Shown piece by piece: positions 16,190 through 23,809 of a stretch of 64,000 bases of DNA. The notes under the pieces were generated by a model, which ran no database searches, was not told the origin of the DNA, and saw nothing but the letters and a program-made list of their open reading frames with translations. Source of the DNA: Lachnospiraceae bacterium (GTDB taxonomy: Bacteria; Bacillota; Clostridia; Lachnospirales; Lachnospiraceae); the NCBI GenBank assembly GCA_017634975.1, contig JAGBMJ010000016.1, forward strand, positions 1 to 64,000, in the 5' to 3' direction. The position numbers were made by a program, and so were the translations under genes. How positions within the stretch are numbered: the stretch's first letter is position 1; every line of letters starts with the position of its first letter.

Positions 16190-16279
16190 TCATTGCTTTT
16201 TTGCTACTCTTTTTGCTACTTTATTTGCTACTTTATCCGCCACTGAATTGTTTCTTCCTTTTTGGGCATCAAATTTCAT
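16190..16279 (-). CDS. Possible 29-residue basic peptide with tetrapeptide repeats
   Basis: The frame MKFDAQKGRNNS followed by VADKVANKVAKRVAKK has four tandem four-residue repeats, coded by four 12-bp repeats on the + strand at about 16195-16243. The peptide is strongly cationic and would form an amphipathic helix. The ribosome binding site is weak, so expression is doubtful. The frame stays open upstream to 16387, inside a terminator. Confidence 0.25.
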   Translation of the reverse strand: MKFDAQKGRNNSVADKVANKVAKRVAKKQ

Positions 16280-16362
16280 TCGCCTAGTACTGCTTTTAAT
16301 ATTTATACCGCCATTTGAACCGACATTACTTAACATATTGTTAGTTTCACTATGATTCACAT

Positions 16363-16394
16363 AAAAACAGCCGATGATATTCTTCATCAGCTGT
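16363..16394 (-). terminator. Rho-independent terminator
   Basis: An 11-bp stem with one mismatch (ACAGCTGATGA / TCATCGGCTGT on the minus strand) and a short loop is followed by a T run. It ends the transcript of the truncated kinase at 16433. Confidence 0.8.
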
Positions 16395-16432
16395 TTTTTC
16401 TCAATATCTCTGCGTATTCCTTTAGCTTCTAC

Positions 16433-17221
16433 TTAGGATATACTCAGTTTTTCCATATTCCTGCCAATCCATTCAGTCATAGCCTTGTTTATCCGATAGA
16501 GTTCCTCGTACTTATCTTTTCCCTCAAAGAAAGCTGTAGACACAAACTGATTTGCCAATATCATATATGGAATAGCCTTCTTTTCCGCATCCGACAATTT
16601 TACAACACTGTAATATCCGTACATGATTTCTTTCATGACTTCTACCCAAGTAAGTAACTTATCTTCGTTTCCTTCTTCAAAAGTCTCTGACAGTATGGCT
16701 GTTGCCGCATAACATGGATCAAATATCCGGGCGTTTTCCTCGCTTAGTTCAAAATCAATAAATCCCCACTTGTCCTTCGCCAGGATAATATTGCCCGGAT
16801 TCGGATCCCTATGAATCACCTGGCGCGGCAAATCCCTATAGAGATCACAAAACTGCGCCGCATATTTCTCCATAGCTTCCGGATTCATATCGATTTTCCC
16901 CTTCAAGGCCGGGACCGCCCACTCCCTGACACTCTTTCCTAAGTCCGCTTCATCCGAAATCGTGTCTATCTTGGCAAGCGCAAGATCCAATTGTCCAACG
17001 ATTTCCCCGATAAAACGTGCTTTTTCTTTATAATCGTCAAGATAAAGCCCGCTCGCCATAACTCTCTCGCCTTCAACCTTCCTTGTAAGCGTAAAGTAGA
17101 GTTCTCCGACTGTAACATACTCTTTTCCGTCTGTAGTCGGAATAACCGACGGAGCAGTAAGTCCAACACTGTTAAGTGCTTTGGAAATCTGGGTTTCCCT
17201 CCTTTCTTTGATATTTCGTAG
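16433..17221 (-). pseudogene. APH-fold kinase lacking its N-terminal ATP-binding lobe
   Basis: The frame is open from 17221 to 16433, but the only ATG (17059) lies well inside it. Reading from the upstream end gives QISKALNSVGLTAPSVIPTT, then KEYVTVGELYFTLTRKVEGE, which is the late N-lobe of an APH-fold kinase. The C-lobe is intact, with VIHRDPNPGNIILAKDKWGF, FIDFELSEENARIFDP and an AIL helix. About 70-80 residues including the ATP-anchoring strands are missing at the 5' end. A 208-residue product could be made from 17059 but would lack the ATP lobe, so I treat it as a broken gene. Confidence 0.7.
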
Positions 17222-17279
17222 CTACACATCAATCATAATCTTCTATCGCCTAAATAGTATTTCCGTTTTTGCTATTTAT

Positions 17280-17319
17280 AAAAACCGCGATCCTCCACGC
17301 ATAGCAGATAACCGCGGTA
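17280..17319 (-). terminator. Rho-independent terminator (probably bidirectional)
   Basis: ACCGCG and CGCGGT form a stem with a long loop, flanked by T-rich tracts on both strands. It lies 104 bases downstream of the hypothetical gene at 17424 and separates it from the truncated kinase. Confidence 0.65.
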
Positions 17320-17423
17320 TTTTTCTTAATCGGGTAGTCCACCTTCAAAAGGTGTAAACAAGGTGTAAATCAGATACTTCCTTGCCAAGAAATGGCTTGT
17401 TTCCCCCATTTCTTTAAGGCGGT

Positions 17424-17825
17424 TCAAATCCTGCCACGGCAGTAAAAAAGCGCTAGCGCTGACACCGCATTCTTATATGTTTCCTCCGAATCCGATGTCA
17501 GCACTTTGGAAAAGAACTCCGTATGTGCCTTTATCCCGCGCCTTTCAAGTTCCTGATCAAACAATCCGTCCAATTCCTTGAAGAAGCCTTTTACAACCGA
17601 AGTATTCTCCGGCCAATCTTCATTAAGGCATTTGGCGATCATCTCCGGACCGTTTGCCTTGATCTGTGAAATCACTGTTTCTTCAGAATCATATCTACTT
17701 GCATCATAATCGAAAACCTCACATTTTGCTGCGAAACGCGCCTCCAAGTCCAAATCTATTCCTTCTTTTGGCCAACGTTCCCGAAAGCGCACCGGCTCCG
17801 GCGTTCCAAACTTAAATTCAAACAT
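17424..17825 (-). CDS. Hypothetical protein
   Basis: A 133-residue acidic protein. The start at 17825 has a GGAGAAGG ribosome binding site. The first part, MFEFKFGTPEPVRFRERWPK, faintly resembles the beginning of the SPFH-like domain found in virion core / YdjI-type proteins, which also have an FGTPxPVxxxD element, but the rest does not confirm this. No signal peptide or membrane segment is seen. It is a stand-alone unit followed by a terminator. Confidence 0.5.
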   Translation of the reverse strand: MFEFKFGTPEPVRFRERWPKEGIDLDLEARFAAKCEVFDYDASRYDSEETVISQIKANGPEMIAKCLNEDWPENTSVVKGFFKELDGLFDQELERRGIKAHTEFFSKVLTSDSEETYKNAVSALALFYCRGRI

Positions 17826-18003
17826 ACCTTCTCCTTCCGTAAACATGGCGACTATCTGCACACCTAGGTAAATGAATTATTATCTCCACTGACCCGGTAA
17901 GTGCATCCTGAAAAGTTCTCCCGGATTCAGATGCAAAGTTCTTCAGTCTGGCTTTTACTGAAGCTACATTCATTAAACAGCAATGACTCCAAACATAATC
18001 TTT

Positions 18004-19410
18004 TTATTCTTTTCTTTTTGCGGAGAGTTTAATAACCGATTTCGGCGACTTGACATTTCCTTCTCTTATTACGATACCGTCCGCTAATAAAGGATTGATA
18101 ACCTCCGTCAAGAACTGGCTTCTACTCTTATAGTTTGTAATCTCCTGCAATTCCCTTACAGGCTTAGGACCTTCCACTCTCAACAATTCAAGAATTCTTT
18201 CAGAATCAGACATGGTCATCATTTCTAATGATTGATCATTATCATCATACAATTTGTCACGTAAGCAAAGATTTAAAAATCCCGGATAAATTGATACAAT
18301 GGGCTGCAATGTTTCATCACAATCCTCATAGCTTTCAATCATTGTCTGGAATCCCGTTCCACCTCGTTCCATCAAGTTCGCAACATCCAGACAAGCTGAT
18401 ATGATTGTATTTCTCCTTATTGAAGGAATTGAACCCAACGGATACTCTTCATATCCTTTAGGCAATAACCATGACCCCGGAGATACAATTTCTATTCTGT
18501 CACAGTAAATATCTACATCAATCTGTGTACCTGCAATAGAATAATCTCTGTGTGCCATTGCGTTAACCAACGCTACTCTGACTGCATCTTTGGGATAAGA
18601 ACGAATTGCTTCCCTTCCACCATTTTCAGTCTTTCTCCAGCCGGTTTTAGTATTTCGCTCTATAAACTTAATTGTGTTTTGGAAAACGCTTGCCAAAGAT
18701 CCCCTAAATCTATCACTATCAAGTACAGTGCCTGTTTTCTTTTTGCCCCTCCATAAACGGCAGCATAATAGAGTATCCTCCCCTTCGTAACCGTCCTGGA
18801 ACATTACCAGTCCGGACTTAACATATCCATCTTTTGAAACAATTTCCTCATTCTGGAGTTCTTTTAATGTTGGTGCATGCGAGTCATCCCTATACTCTCT
18901 GCAAAGGTCAGTATACTCTGTCCACTTTGCTTCATCATACCTTATATCTGTCGTCTCGTTATCAACTCCATATTTTCTCTTACCTAATGCAATTATCTCT
19001 TCGGGTGTTGCCGGAAGCGCATTGCCATCACCTTTTGTAAATACTTTTTCATTATAATCGCCTTCTCTGTATCGCAGAATTGAATCTGCCTGCAATACAT
19101 GGATCCCTAAAACAAAATGCTCAGCCTTATCATCTACGCTTCGCATGGAATATTGGACTCTGGCATGCGGAAAAATGCTTCTGTCATTAATTCTTGCCAC
19201 CAGATTCTTGGTCTTGTCTATTTCCTCTAGATTCAAGCCAAAGGCTTCACCTTCATTAGATACGCCAACAAACATCACTCCGCCTTTACCATTAGCATAT
19301 CCAACTATGGTTTTTGCCCATTTCATTGGATTCTCAGGATTCAATTCAGCTTTAAACTCATAATCCACGTTTTCATTGATCACGTCATTATATATTTCTG
19401 TTATCTTCAC
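18004..19410 (-). CDS. AlbA_2/RecG-like ATP-binding protein with a C-terminal winged helix
   Basis: A 468-residue protein. The N-terminal AlbA_2 (Schlafen-like) domain has YEFKAELNPENPMKWAKTIV and ANGKGGVMFVGVSNEGEAFG. The middle has the RecG-like / HATPase motif region with VALVNAMAHRDYSIAGTQID and IEIVSPGSW, then GSIPSIRRNTIISACLD and LMERGGTGFQTM. The last 70 residues look like a winged-helix DNA-binding domain. Such proteins are often called transcriptional regulators or RecG-like helicases; neither role is proven. The frame begins further upstream, but the GTG at 19410, seven bases after a perfect GGAGG, is the best start. The upstream region carries a helically phased repeat array. Confidence 0.8.
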   Translation of the reverse strand: MKITEIYNDVINENVDYEFKAELNPENPMKWAKTIVGYANGKGGVMFVGVSNEGEAFGLNLEEIDKTKNLVARINDRSIFPHARVQYSMRSVDDKAEHFVLGIHVLQADSILRYREGDYNEKVFTKGDGNALPATPEEIIALGKRKYGVDNETTDIRYDEAKWTEYTDLCREYRDDSHAPTLKELQNEEIVSKDGYVKSGLVMFQDGYEGEDTLLCCRLWRGKKKTGTVLDSDRFRGSLASVFQNTIKFIERNTKTGWRKTENGGREAIRSYPKDAVRVALVNAMAHRDYSIAGTQIDVDIYCDRIEIVSPGSWLLPKGYEEYPLGSIPSIRRNTIISACLDVANLMERGGTGFQTMIESYEDCDETLQPIVSIYPGFLNLCLRDKLYDDNDQSLEMMTMSDSERILELLRVEGPKPVRELQEITNYKSRSQFLTEVINPLLADGIVIREGNVKSPKSVIKLSAKRKE

Positions 19411-19448
19411 CTTCCTACCTCCAGGTTGTTCTTCCATAAACATATCAT

Positions 19449-19497
19449 ACATTGCGAAACATTGCAAGAACATTGCAGAACATTTCGAAAACATTGC
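19449..19497 (-). repeat. Helically phased ACATTGC repeats in the 5' region of the AlbA/RecG-like gene
   Basis: On the + strand the heptamer ACATTGC (one copy ACATTTC) starts at 19449, 19459, 19470, 19480 and 19491, that is, every 10-11 bp, one turn of the helix. All copies face the same side. The array lies 40-90 bases upstream of the GTG start of the gene at 18004-19410, in its presumed leader or promoter. A cooperative binding site for a DNA-binding protein, perhaps the gene's own product, is the simplest reading. Confidence 0.65.
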
Positions 19498-19553
19498 AAA
19501 CTCACTAAATAAACTATCTTTGGCAAGAATTTGCTATATTTGTTTTCAACCAC

Positions 19554-19589
19554 AACATTATGGAACATTACGATTTTTGCAATGTTTCC
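19554..19589. promoter_or_regulatory. Dyad of the same ACATT element
   Basis: AACATTA occurs at 19554-19560 and 19564-19570, ten bp apart, followed on the opposite strand by the same element (AATGTTTCC at 19581-19589). GGAACATT and AATGTTTCC form an imperfect dyad of 28 bp. The same half-site is used in the phased array at 19449-19497, so the region appears to be one extended operator. A promoter was not clearly visible between the two parts. Confidence 0.5.
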
Positions 19590-19807
19590 TCAATCACCAG
19601 ATGTTAATAAAAGCACCCTGCTTCTACAGAATCCGATCCCCTCCTTCCTGTTTTTGGGTAAAAGAAAAGAACCGGTCTTGCTGTTTCCAGCAACGTCGTT
19701 ACCGACTGCCACGCAAGACCCGCTACTGAAGGGCGGAGATCAACAAACAACAACTCCGGATGTATTCTTTCCAATATTCAGACCAATGCGATGGCGTAAC
19801 CATTGCC

Positions 19808-19836
19808 TTGATTTGGCGTTTGAAAAGTATTAATAT
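19808..19836 (+). promoter_or_regulatory. Candidate sigma-A promoter of the YjdI-YjdJ fusion gene
   Basis: TTGATT (19808-19813) and TAATAT (19831-19836) are separated by 17 bp and lie 37 bases before the ATG at 19873, which has a CGGAGG ribosome binding site. Confidence 0.5.
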
Positions 19837-19872
19837 GTTAGATAGACACAATGACCAACGGAGGTATTTCCA

Positions 19873-20328
19873 ATGCACAGACTGTACGAAACCGAAGACA
19901 TTTCCGTATTCTGGAATTCCGATAAATGCCGGCATGCCAAACAATGTGTTCAGGGATGCCCCGAAGCTTTTGACATCAACCGCAAGCCCTGGATCCATAT
20001 CGACGAAGCACCTGCTGACAAAGTATGGAAAACGATCTCCAAGTGTCCTTCCGGTGCCCTTGCCATAGTATATAACCACGGAGTACGGATCGTGTACGAA
20101 GCGGATGCACAGCGAAGCGCCGCTTATCTGGAGGATCGTCTGATCGGAGAATGCGATTATGAAGAGACCGAAAACGGATGGCGGATCTTTCATACCGAAG
20201 TGGATCCCGAATTCGGCGGCAAGGGAATCGCGAAACGTCTGGTCTACCGGGTCGTACAGGAAGCGGAGCGAAACAAATCCGAAGTGATTCCCTCCTGTTC
20301 CTATGCCAAAAGGATCTTAAATCTATAA
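19873..20328 (+). CDS. Fusion of a YjdI-like 4Fe-4S protein and a YjdJ-like acetyltransferase
   Basis: A 151-residue protein. The first 70 residues have the mono-cluster domain: FWNSDKCRHAKQCVQGCPEAF plus a distal C in SKCPSGAL, the four-Cys pattern of the Fer4_19 (YjdI) family. The last 75 residues (DRLIGECDYEETENGWRIFH, then GGKGIAKRLVYRVVQEAE) are a minimal GNAT domain of the YjdJ type. In many bacteria these are separate neighbouring genes; here they are joined. The role is unknown in detail. It is the first plus-strand gene after 19 kb of minus-strand genes. Confidence 0.85.
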   Translation: MHRLYETEDISVFWNSDKCRHAKQCVQGCPEAFDINRKPWIHIDEAPADKVWKTISKCPSGALAIVYNHGVRIVYEADAQRSAAYLEDRLIGECDYEETENGWRIFHTEVDPEFGGKGIAKRLVYRVVQEAERNKSEVIPSCSYAKRILNL

Positions 20329-20330
20329 GT

Positions 20331-20359
20331 AAAAGGTGCCAACCACGTTGGCACCTTTT
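20331..20359 (+). terminator. Rho-independent terminator, bidirectional
   Basis: AAAAGGTGCCAAC and GTTGGCACCTTTT form a 13-bp perfect stem with a three-base loop. It lies between the convergent YjdI-YjdJ gene and the S41 peptidase gene and can serve both. Confidence 0.9.
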
Positions 20360-20365
20360 CGTCAT

Positions 20366-21667
20366 TTACTGTATCTTTTCGTTCAATATCTCGATCGCAC
20401 GATCCAGCTGGTTATCCGTCCCGTCTTCCTGATAGGCGTCCCCATCAAATGCCAGCTCTTCATCCGGCGCAATACCTACCTTGTGGATGTCATTACCAAG
20501 CGGCGTGTAATAATGGCTGATCGTCAGCTTGACCGCCGAACCGTCAGTCAGCGTAAAGATCCGCTGAACGATTCCTTTACCGTAGGTCGTAGTTCCCAGC
20601 AGGAATCCCTTATCATAATCTTTGATCGCGCCTGCCAGGATCTCTGCCGCACTGGCACTGTTTCCGTTTACCAAAACAACCATCGGCACATCCAGCTCCT
20701 GCAGACCGTCACAATCGTATACATCCTGTTCTCCGTTCTTATCCTCGGTATATACGATTGTCCCCTTCGGCAGCATCATTCGCGCGATCTGCACACACGC
20801 TCCGAGAGATCCTCCCGGATTGCTCCGCAGATCCAGCACCAGTCCCTTCATCTGGTCGGCTCTGGCCTGATCCAGCGCTTCCTTAAACTGATCGATCGTC
20901 ACGACGTCAAACTCGCCGATCGCAATATATGCGATCCCGTCGCCCTTGTTCTCGTATTCCACCGTCGGCGTTTCCACCTTACGGCGTTCTACATCGTATT
21001 CCAGTTCTTCGCGTTCTCCCACTTCCCCGCGGATGATCGTCAGATGCACCTTGGTTCCCTCCGGTCCGCGGATCATGCTCACGACCTCAGACAGATCCAT
21101 ATCATAAACATCCGTCCCGTCGATCTCCACGATATAATCGTCTTCCTGAAGTCCGCTCTCCAGAGCCGGTGTATTCTTGATGACGCCGGTGATCCTCGGA
21201 TACAATGTGTCCAGATCCTTTACCAGATATGCGCCGATGCCGTAATATATGCCCTGCGTATCATTCTGCATCTCGATCCATTCTTCCGGTGTGTAATACT
21301 CTGCATAAGGATCGTCCAATGCTTCCATAATACCGGAATAAATCCCGTTTTCGATCGCATTATCACTGACGGAATCGATAAAGGACTCATCAATGATCAT
21401 CTCGAGTGCGCCGATCTTGCCGATCACGTCCTTATCCTGCAGGACGGATCCTTCCGGCACCTTTCCGGGTGAAATGCGGACCAGTCCGCTGTCTCTGCTC
21501 TGCTGCGGGGTCGGCACCGCCACCTCGATCGTCGTCGGCTCCTGATCCGTCATTCTCTGCCGGTAGATACTGATGCACAGTACGATCACCGCCACAAATG
21601 CCGAAACAATGCAGCCTGTGAGCACACCAACCCAGAATGATCTACCGCTGTTATCTTTCTTTTCCAT
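20366..21667 (-). CDS. S41 family C-terminal processing peptidase (CtpA-like)
   Basis: A 433-residue serine protease of the carboxy-terminal processing family. A single membrane anchor lies at residues 10-30. A PDZ domain follows (about residues 120-205, with GIGAYLVKDLDTLYPRITGV and ESGLQEDDYIVEIDGTDVYD). The catalytic domain has the Ser in VNGNSASAAEILAGAIKDY and the Lys in GTTYGKGIVQRIF. The active site faces outside the cell, where such proteases process or degrade proteins. It is the last gene of the ftsE-ftsX-envC-ctpA cluster, a common arrangement in Firmicutes, which suggests it acts with the peptidoglycan hydrolase upstream. Confidence 0.9.
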   Translation of the reverse strand: MEKKDNSGRSFWVGVLTGCIVSAFVAVIVLCISIYRQRMTDQEPTTIEVAVPTPQQSRDSGLVRISPGKVPEGSVLQDKDVIGKIGALEMIIDESFIDSVSDNAIENGIYSGIMEALDDPYAEYYTPEEWIEMQNDTQGIYYGIGAYLVKDLDTLYPRITGVIKNTPALESGLQEDDYIVEIDGTDVYDMDLSEVVSMIRGPEGTKVHLTIIRGEVGEREELEYDVERRKVETPTVEYENKGDGIAYIAIGEFDVVTIDQFKEALDQARADQMKGLVLDLRSNPGGSLGACVQIARMMLPKGTIVYTEDKNGEQDVYDCDGLQELDVPMVVLVNGNSASAAEILAGAIKDYDKGFLLGTTTYGKGIVQRIFTLTDGSAVKLTISHYYTPLGNDIHKVGIAPDEELAFDGDAYQEDGTDNQLDRAIEILNEKIQ

Positions 21668-21688
21668 TGTTTTAAACCTCTTTGTTCC

Positions 21689-22909
21689 TTACTGGATATA
21701 CGGCATCGGATCCACATATTCGCCGTTTTTACGTACACCGAAATGCAGATGATTGCCCGTGGATCGTCCCGTAGATCCGACAGCAGCGATCTTCTGTCCC
21801 CGGGTGACCGATGCCCCTTTGGATACATAGAGCGCCGAAGCATGCATATACACCGTCATCAGATTGTCTCCGTGATCGATCATGATATAATTTCCCATAC
21901 TGGAGGAATAGCCTGCTGCCACTACCTTACCGTCGTAAGCCGCCAGGATCGCTGAACCGCCCGGAGCCGCCAGATCCACACCGTTGTGAAATTTCTTCAC
22001 ATGCAATGTCGGGTGCATACGCCAGCCAAACGGATCCGATATTCTGGTATACTTGGGCGCCGGCCAGGCAAACTTGCCGCCATTGTAATGCAGACGCTGT
22101 GCCTCTGCCAGTGCCGCTTTGTCCGCTGCGATCGCCGCCTCCACGTCTTTGATCAGCTGGTTCTGTGCTGCGATCTCCTCATCATATTCCCTGATCGCCT
22201 GTTCCTGATTCGCGATATCCGTTTCGTAAGCCTTGATCTGCGCCTGCTTCTCCGCGATCAGCGTTTCCAGATCATCCTGCTCCTGCTGCGCTGCCGCCTT
22301 GGCTGCATCCAGCACCTCTTCTTCTTCCTCAAGCACCTGCTTGGTCAGATTTACCTCCTCAACAACCAGACGGTATTCATCCAGTTTCTTACGGTCATAA
22401 TCCGAAAGCATCTGGATATAATCCGCTTTGTTCAGCATATCCGTAAAGGAGTCCGCCGTCAGAAGCAGTTCCAGATACAGCGTTTCCCCATTTTCGTACA
22501 TAAAGCAGATGCGCTTTTTCATCGCTTCATACTGTTCGGTCGCGGTCTCCTCCGCAGCCAGCAGTTCTGCCCGGGTTACTTCGATCTCCGCTTCTTTCGC
22601 GGCGATCTGCACATTCAGAGCTTCGATGTTCTCCTCGATCGTTTTGACTTCCTCATCAAGTGCCGCCACATAAGAACTCATCTCGCTCTTCTTGGCTTCC
22701 AGACTGTTAATGGTCTGCTGCACGCTCTGTTTTCCGCTCTGCAGCGCTTTCTTTTCATCCTGTAGATCCCCCAGCTCATCCTGCTTTTCGCCGATGCGCT
22801 CTTTCAGGGTATCGATATCGTCATCCGCATACGACACAAGACCGGCACCAGACAGTACCAGTCCTGCAAGCCAGACTCCCATTATGGATAAAAGGATTTT
22901 CTTTTTCAT
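21689..22909 (-). CDS. EnvC-like M23 murein hydrolase with coiled coil
   Basis: A 406-residue secreted protein. A signal peptide (residues 1-30, ending near VSYADD) is followed by a long coiled coil (about residues 33-270, rich in E, K, Q and A heptads), then an M23 metallopeptidase domain. The zinc ligands are present: HNGVDLAAPGG (H and D), and HLHFG (H). Unlike E. coli EnvC, whose LytM domain is degenerate, this one should cut peptidoglycan itself, as Gram-positive PcsB-like and RipC-like partners of FtsX do. It lies four bases from ftsX and 21 from ctpA, so it is in one operon with the FtsEX complex that would activate it. Confidence 0.9.
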   Translation of the reverse strand: MKKKILLSIMGVWLAGLVLSGAGLVSYADDDIDTLKERIGEKQDELGDLQDEKKALQSGKQSVQQTINSLEAKKSEMSSYVAALDEEVKTIEENIEALNVQIAAKEAEIEVTRAELLAAEETATEQYEAMKKRICFMYENGETLYLELLLTADSFTDMLNKADYIQMLSDYDRKKLDEYRLVVEEVNLTKQVLEEEEEVLDAAKAAAQQEQDDLETLIAEKQAQIKAYETDIANQEQAIREYDEEIAAQNQLIKDVEAAIAADKAALAEAQRLHYNGGKFAWPAPKYTRISDPFGWRMHPTLHVKKFHNGVDLAAPGGSAILAAYDGKVVAAGYSSSMGNYIMIDHGDNLMTVYMHASALYVSKGASVTRGQKIAAVGSTGRSTGNHLHFGVRKNGEYVDPMPYIQ

Positions 22910-22912
22910 AGA

Positions 22913-23809
22913 TTATACTCTCAAATGCCGGCGTGTCGTAAAGGCACTGCCGAAAAATCCGATGCCTACCCCCACTGCCATAGCTACCGGGAACAGCTGC
23001 TCAAAAATATTGTCCACCGGCAGGAACTGCAATACCTGCTTCAAAACGGTATAGCGTCCCAGCAGATATGCGATCATTTTGTCATAGAGCAGATATATCG
23101 TGGCTAATGGGATCAGCGCACCGATCGCACCGATGATGATGCCTTCGATCACGAACGGTGAACGTACAAAAAAGTCCGTTGCACCGATATACTTCATGAT
23201 CGCAATTTCTTCTTTGCGGACCGAGATACCGATCATTACGGTATTGGAGATCAAAAAGATCGAAACCGCCAGCAGGATCGCTATGATACCGATGGAAACA
23301 TATGCGATCATCGAGTTCATGCTGCTGAGCATATTGGCGGTCACCTCGGAACGGTTCACCTTACGCACTCCGGACATGCTCTCCAGATATGCCACCAGAT
23401 CCGCCTGTCTGGACACATCCCGCAGATAAATCTGATAGTTCATCGAGTACTCCAGCGGGTTTTCTTTGAATCCGTCCGCATATTCTCCCAGATATTCCTG
23501 TTTAAAACTTTCCCATGCCTCGTCAGCGGAAACATAGACCACCTTGGAAACCGCCGAATGATTCCTGAGGATCTCTCCGATCTCTTCGATACGTTCCTGC
23601 GGACATCCGTCTTCAAAAAATACCGTAATGGAAACGCCTTCTTCCGCTGTTTTGACCATATGCTGAATGTTCAGAACGATCGCATAGCCCAGACCGAAAA
23701 GAAACAGACACGCACTGATCGTAGCGATCGATGCCAGTGTAAACCATTTATTTTTAAAGGTGCTCTTGATGCCCTGCCCGATGCAGTAAAACAAAGTACT
23801 AATCTTCAT
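22913..23809 (-). CDS. ftsX: Cell-division ABC transporter permease FtsX
   Basis: A 298-residue protein with the FtsX layout: cytoplasmic start, one membrane segment at about 22-45, an extracellular domain of about 120 residues (with DVSRQADLVAYLESMSGVRKV), then three more segments. The FtsX/MacB-like C-terminus KYIGATDFFVRSPFVIEGII is clear. FtsX works with FtsE to switch on the extracellular peptidoglycan hydrolase (here the M23 gene just downstream). I start at the ATG at 23809 ([14 protein letters not shown]); the frame extends nine codons further. It overlaps the ftsE stop by 11 bases. Confidence 0.93.
   Translation of the reverse strand: MKISTLFYCIGQGIKSTFKNKWFTLASIATISACLFLFGLGYAIVLNIQHMVKTAEEGVSITVFFEDGCPQERIEEIGEILRNHSAVSKVVYVSADEAWESFKQEYLGEYADGFKENPLEYSMNYQIYLRDVSRQADLVAYLESMSGVRKVNRSEVTANMLSSMNSMIAYVSIGIIAILLAVSIFLISNTVMIGISVRKEEIAIMKYIGATDFFVRSPFVIEGIIIGAIGALIPLATIYLLYDKMIAYLLGRYTVLKQVLQFLPVDNIFEQLFPVAMAVGVGIGFFGSAFTTRRHLRV

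Noticed and set aside
1-19410. A chromosomal integron cassette array
   Set aside because: Gene content and single orientation are suggestive, but I found no repeated attC-like structure between genes and no integrase; several genes overlap or are coupled, which does not fit cassettes.
20336-21472. A 378-residue plus-strand frame, and similar long frames at 21986-22765, 38818-39939, 55602-56963 and 57795-59159 (minus)
   Set aside because: They lie antisense to well-supported genes (S41 peptidase, M23 hydrolase, DUF2812 protein, Tet(M)-like GTPase, GH43/GH27) and have no recognisable motifs or ribosome binding sites.
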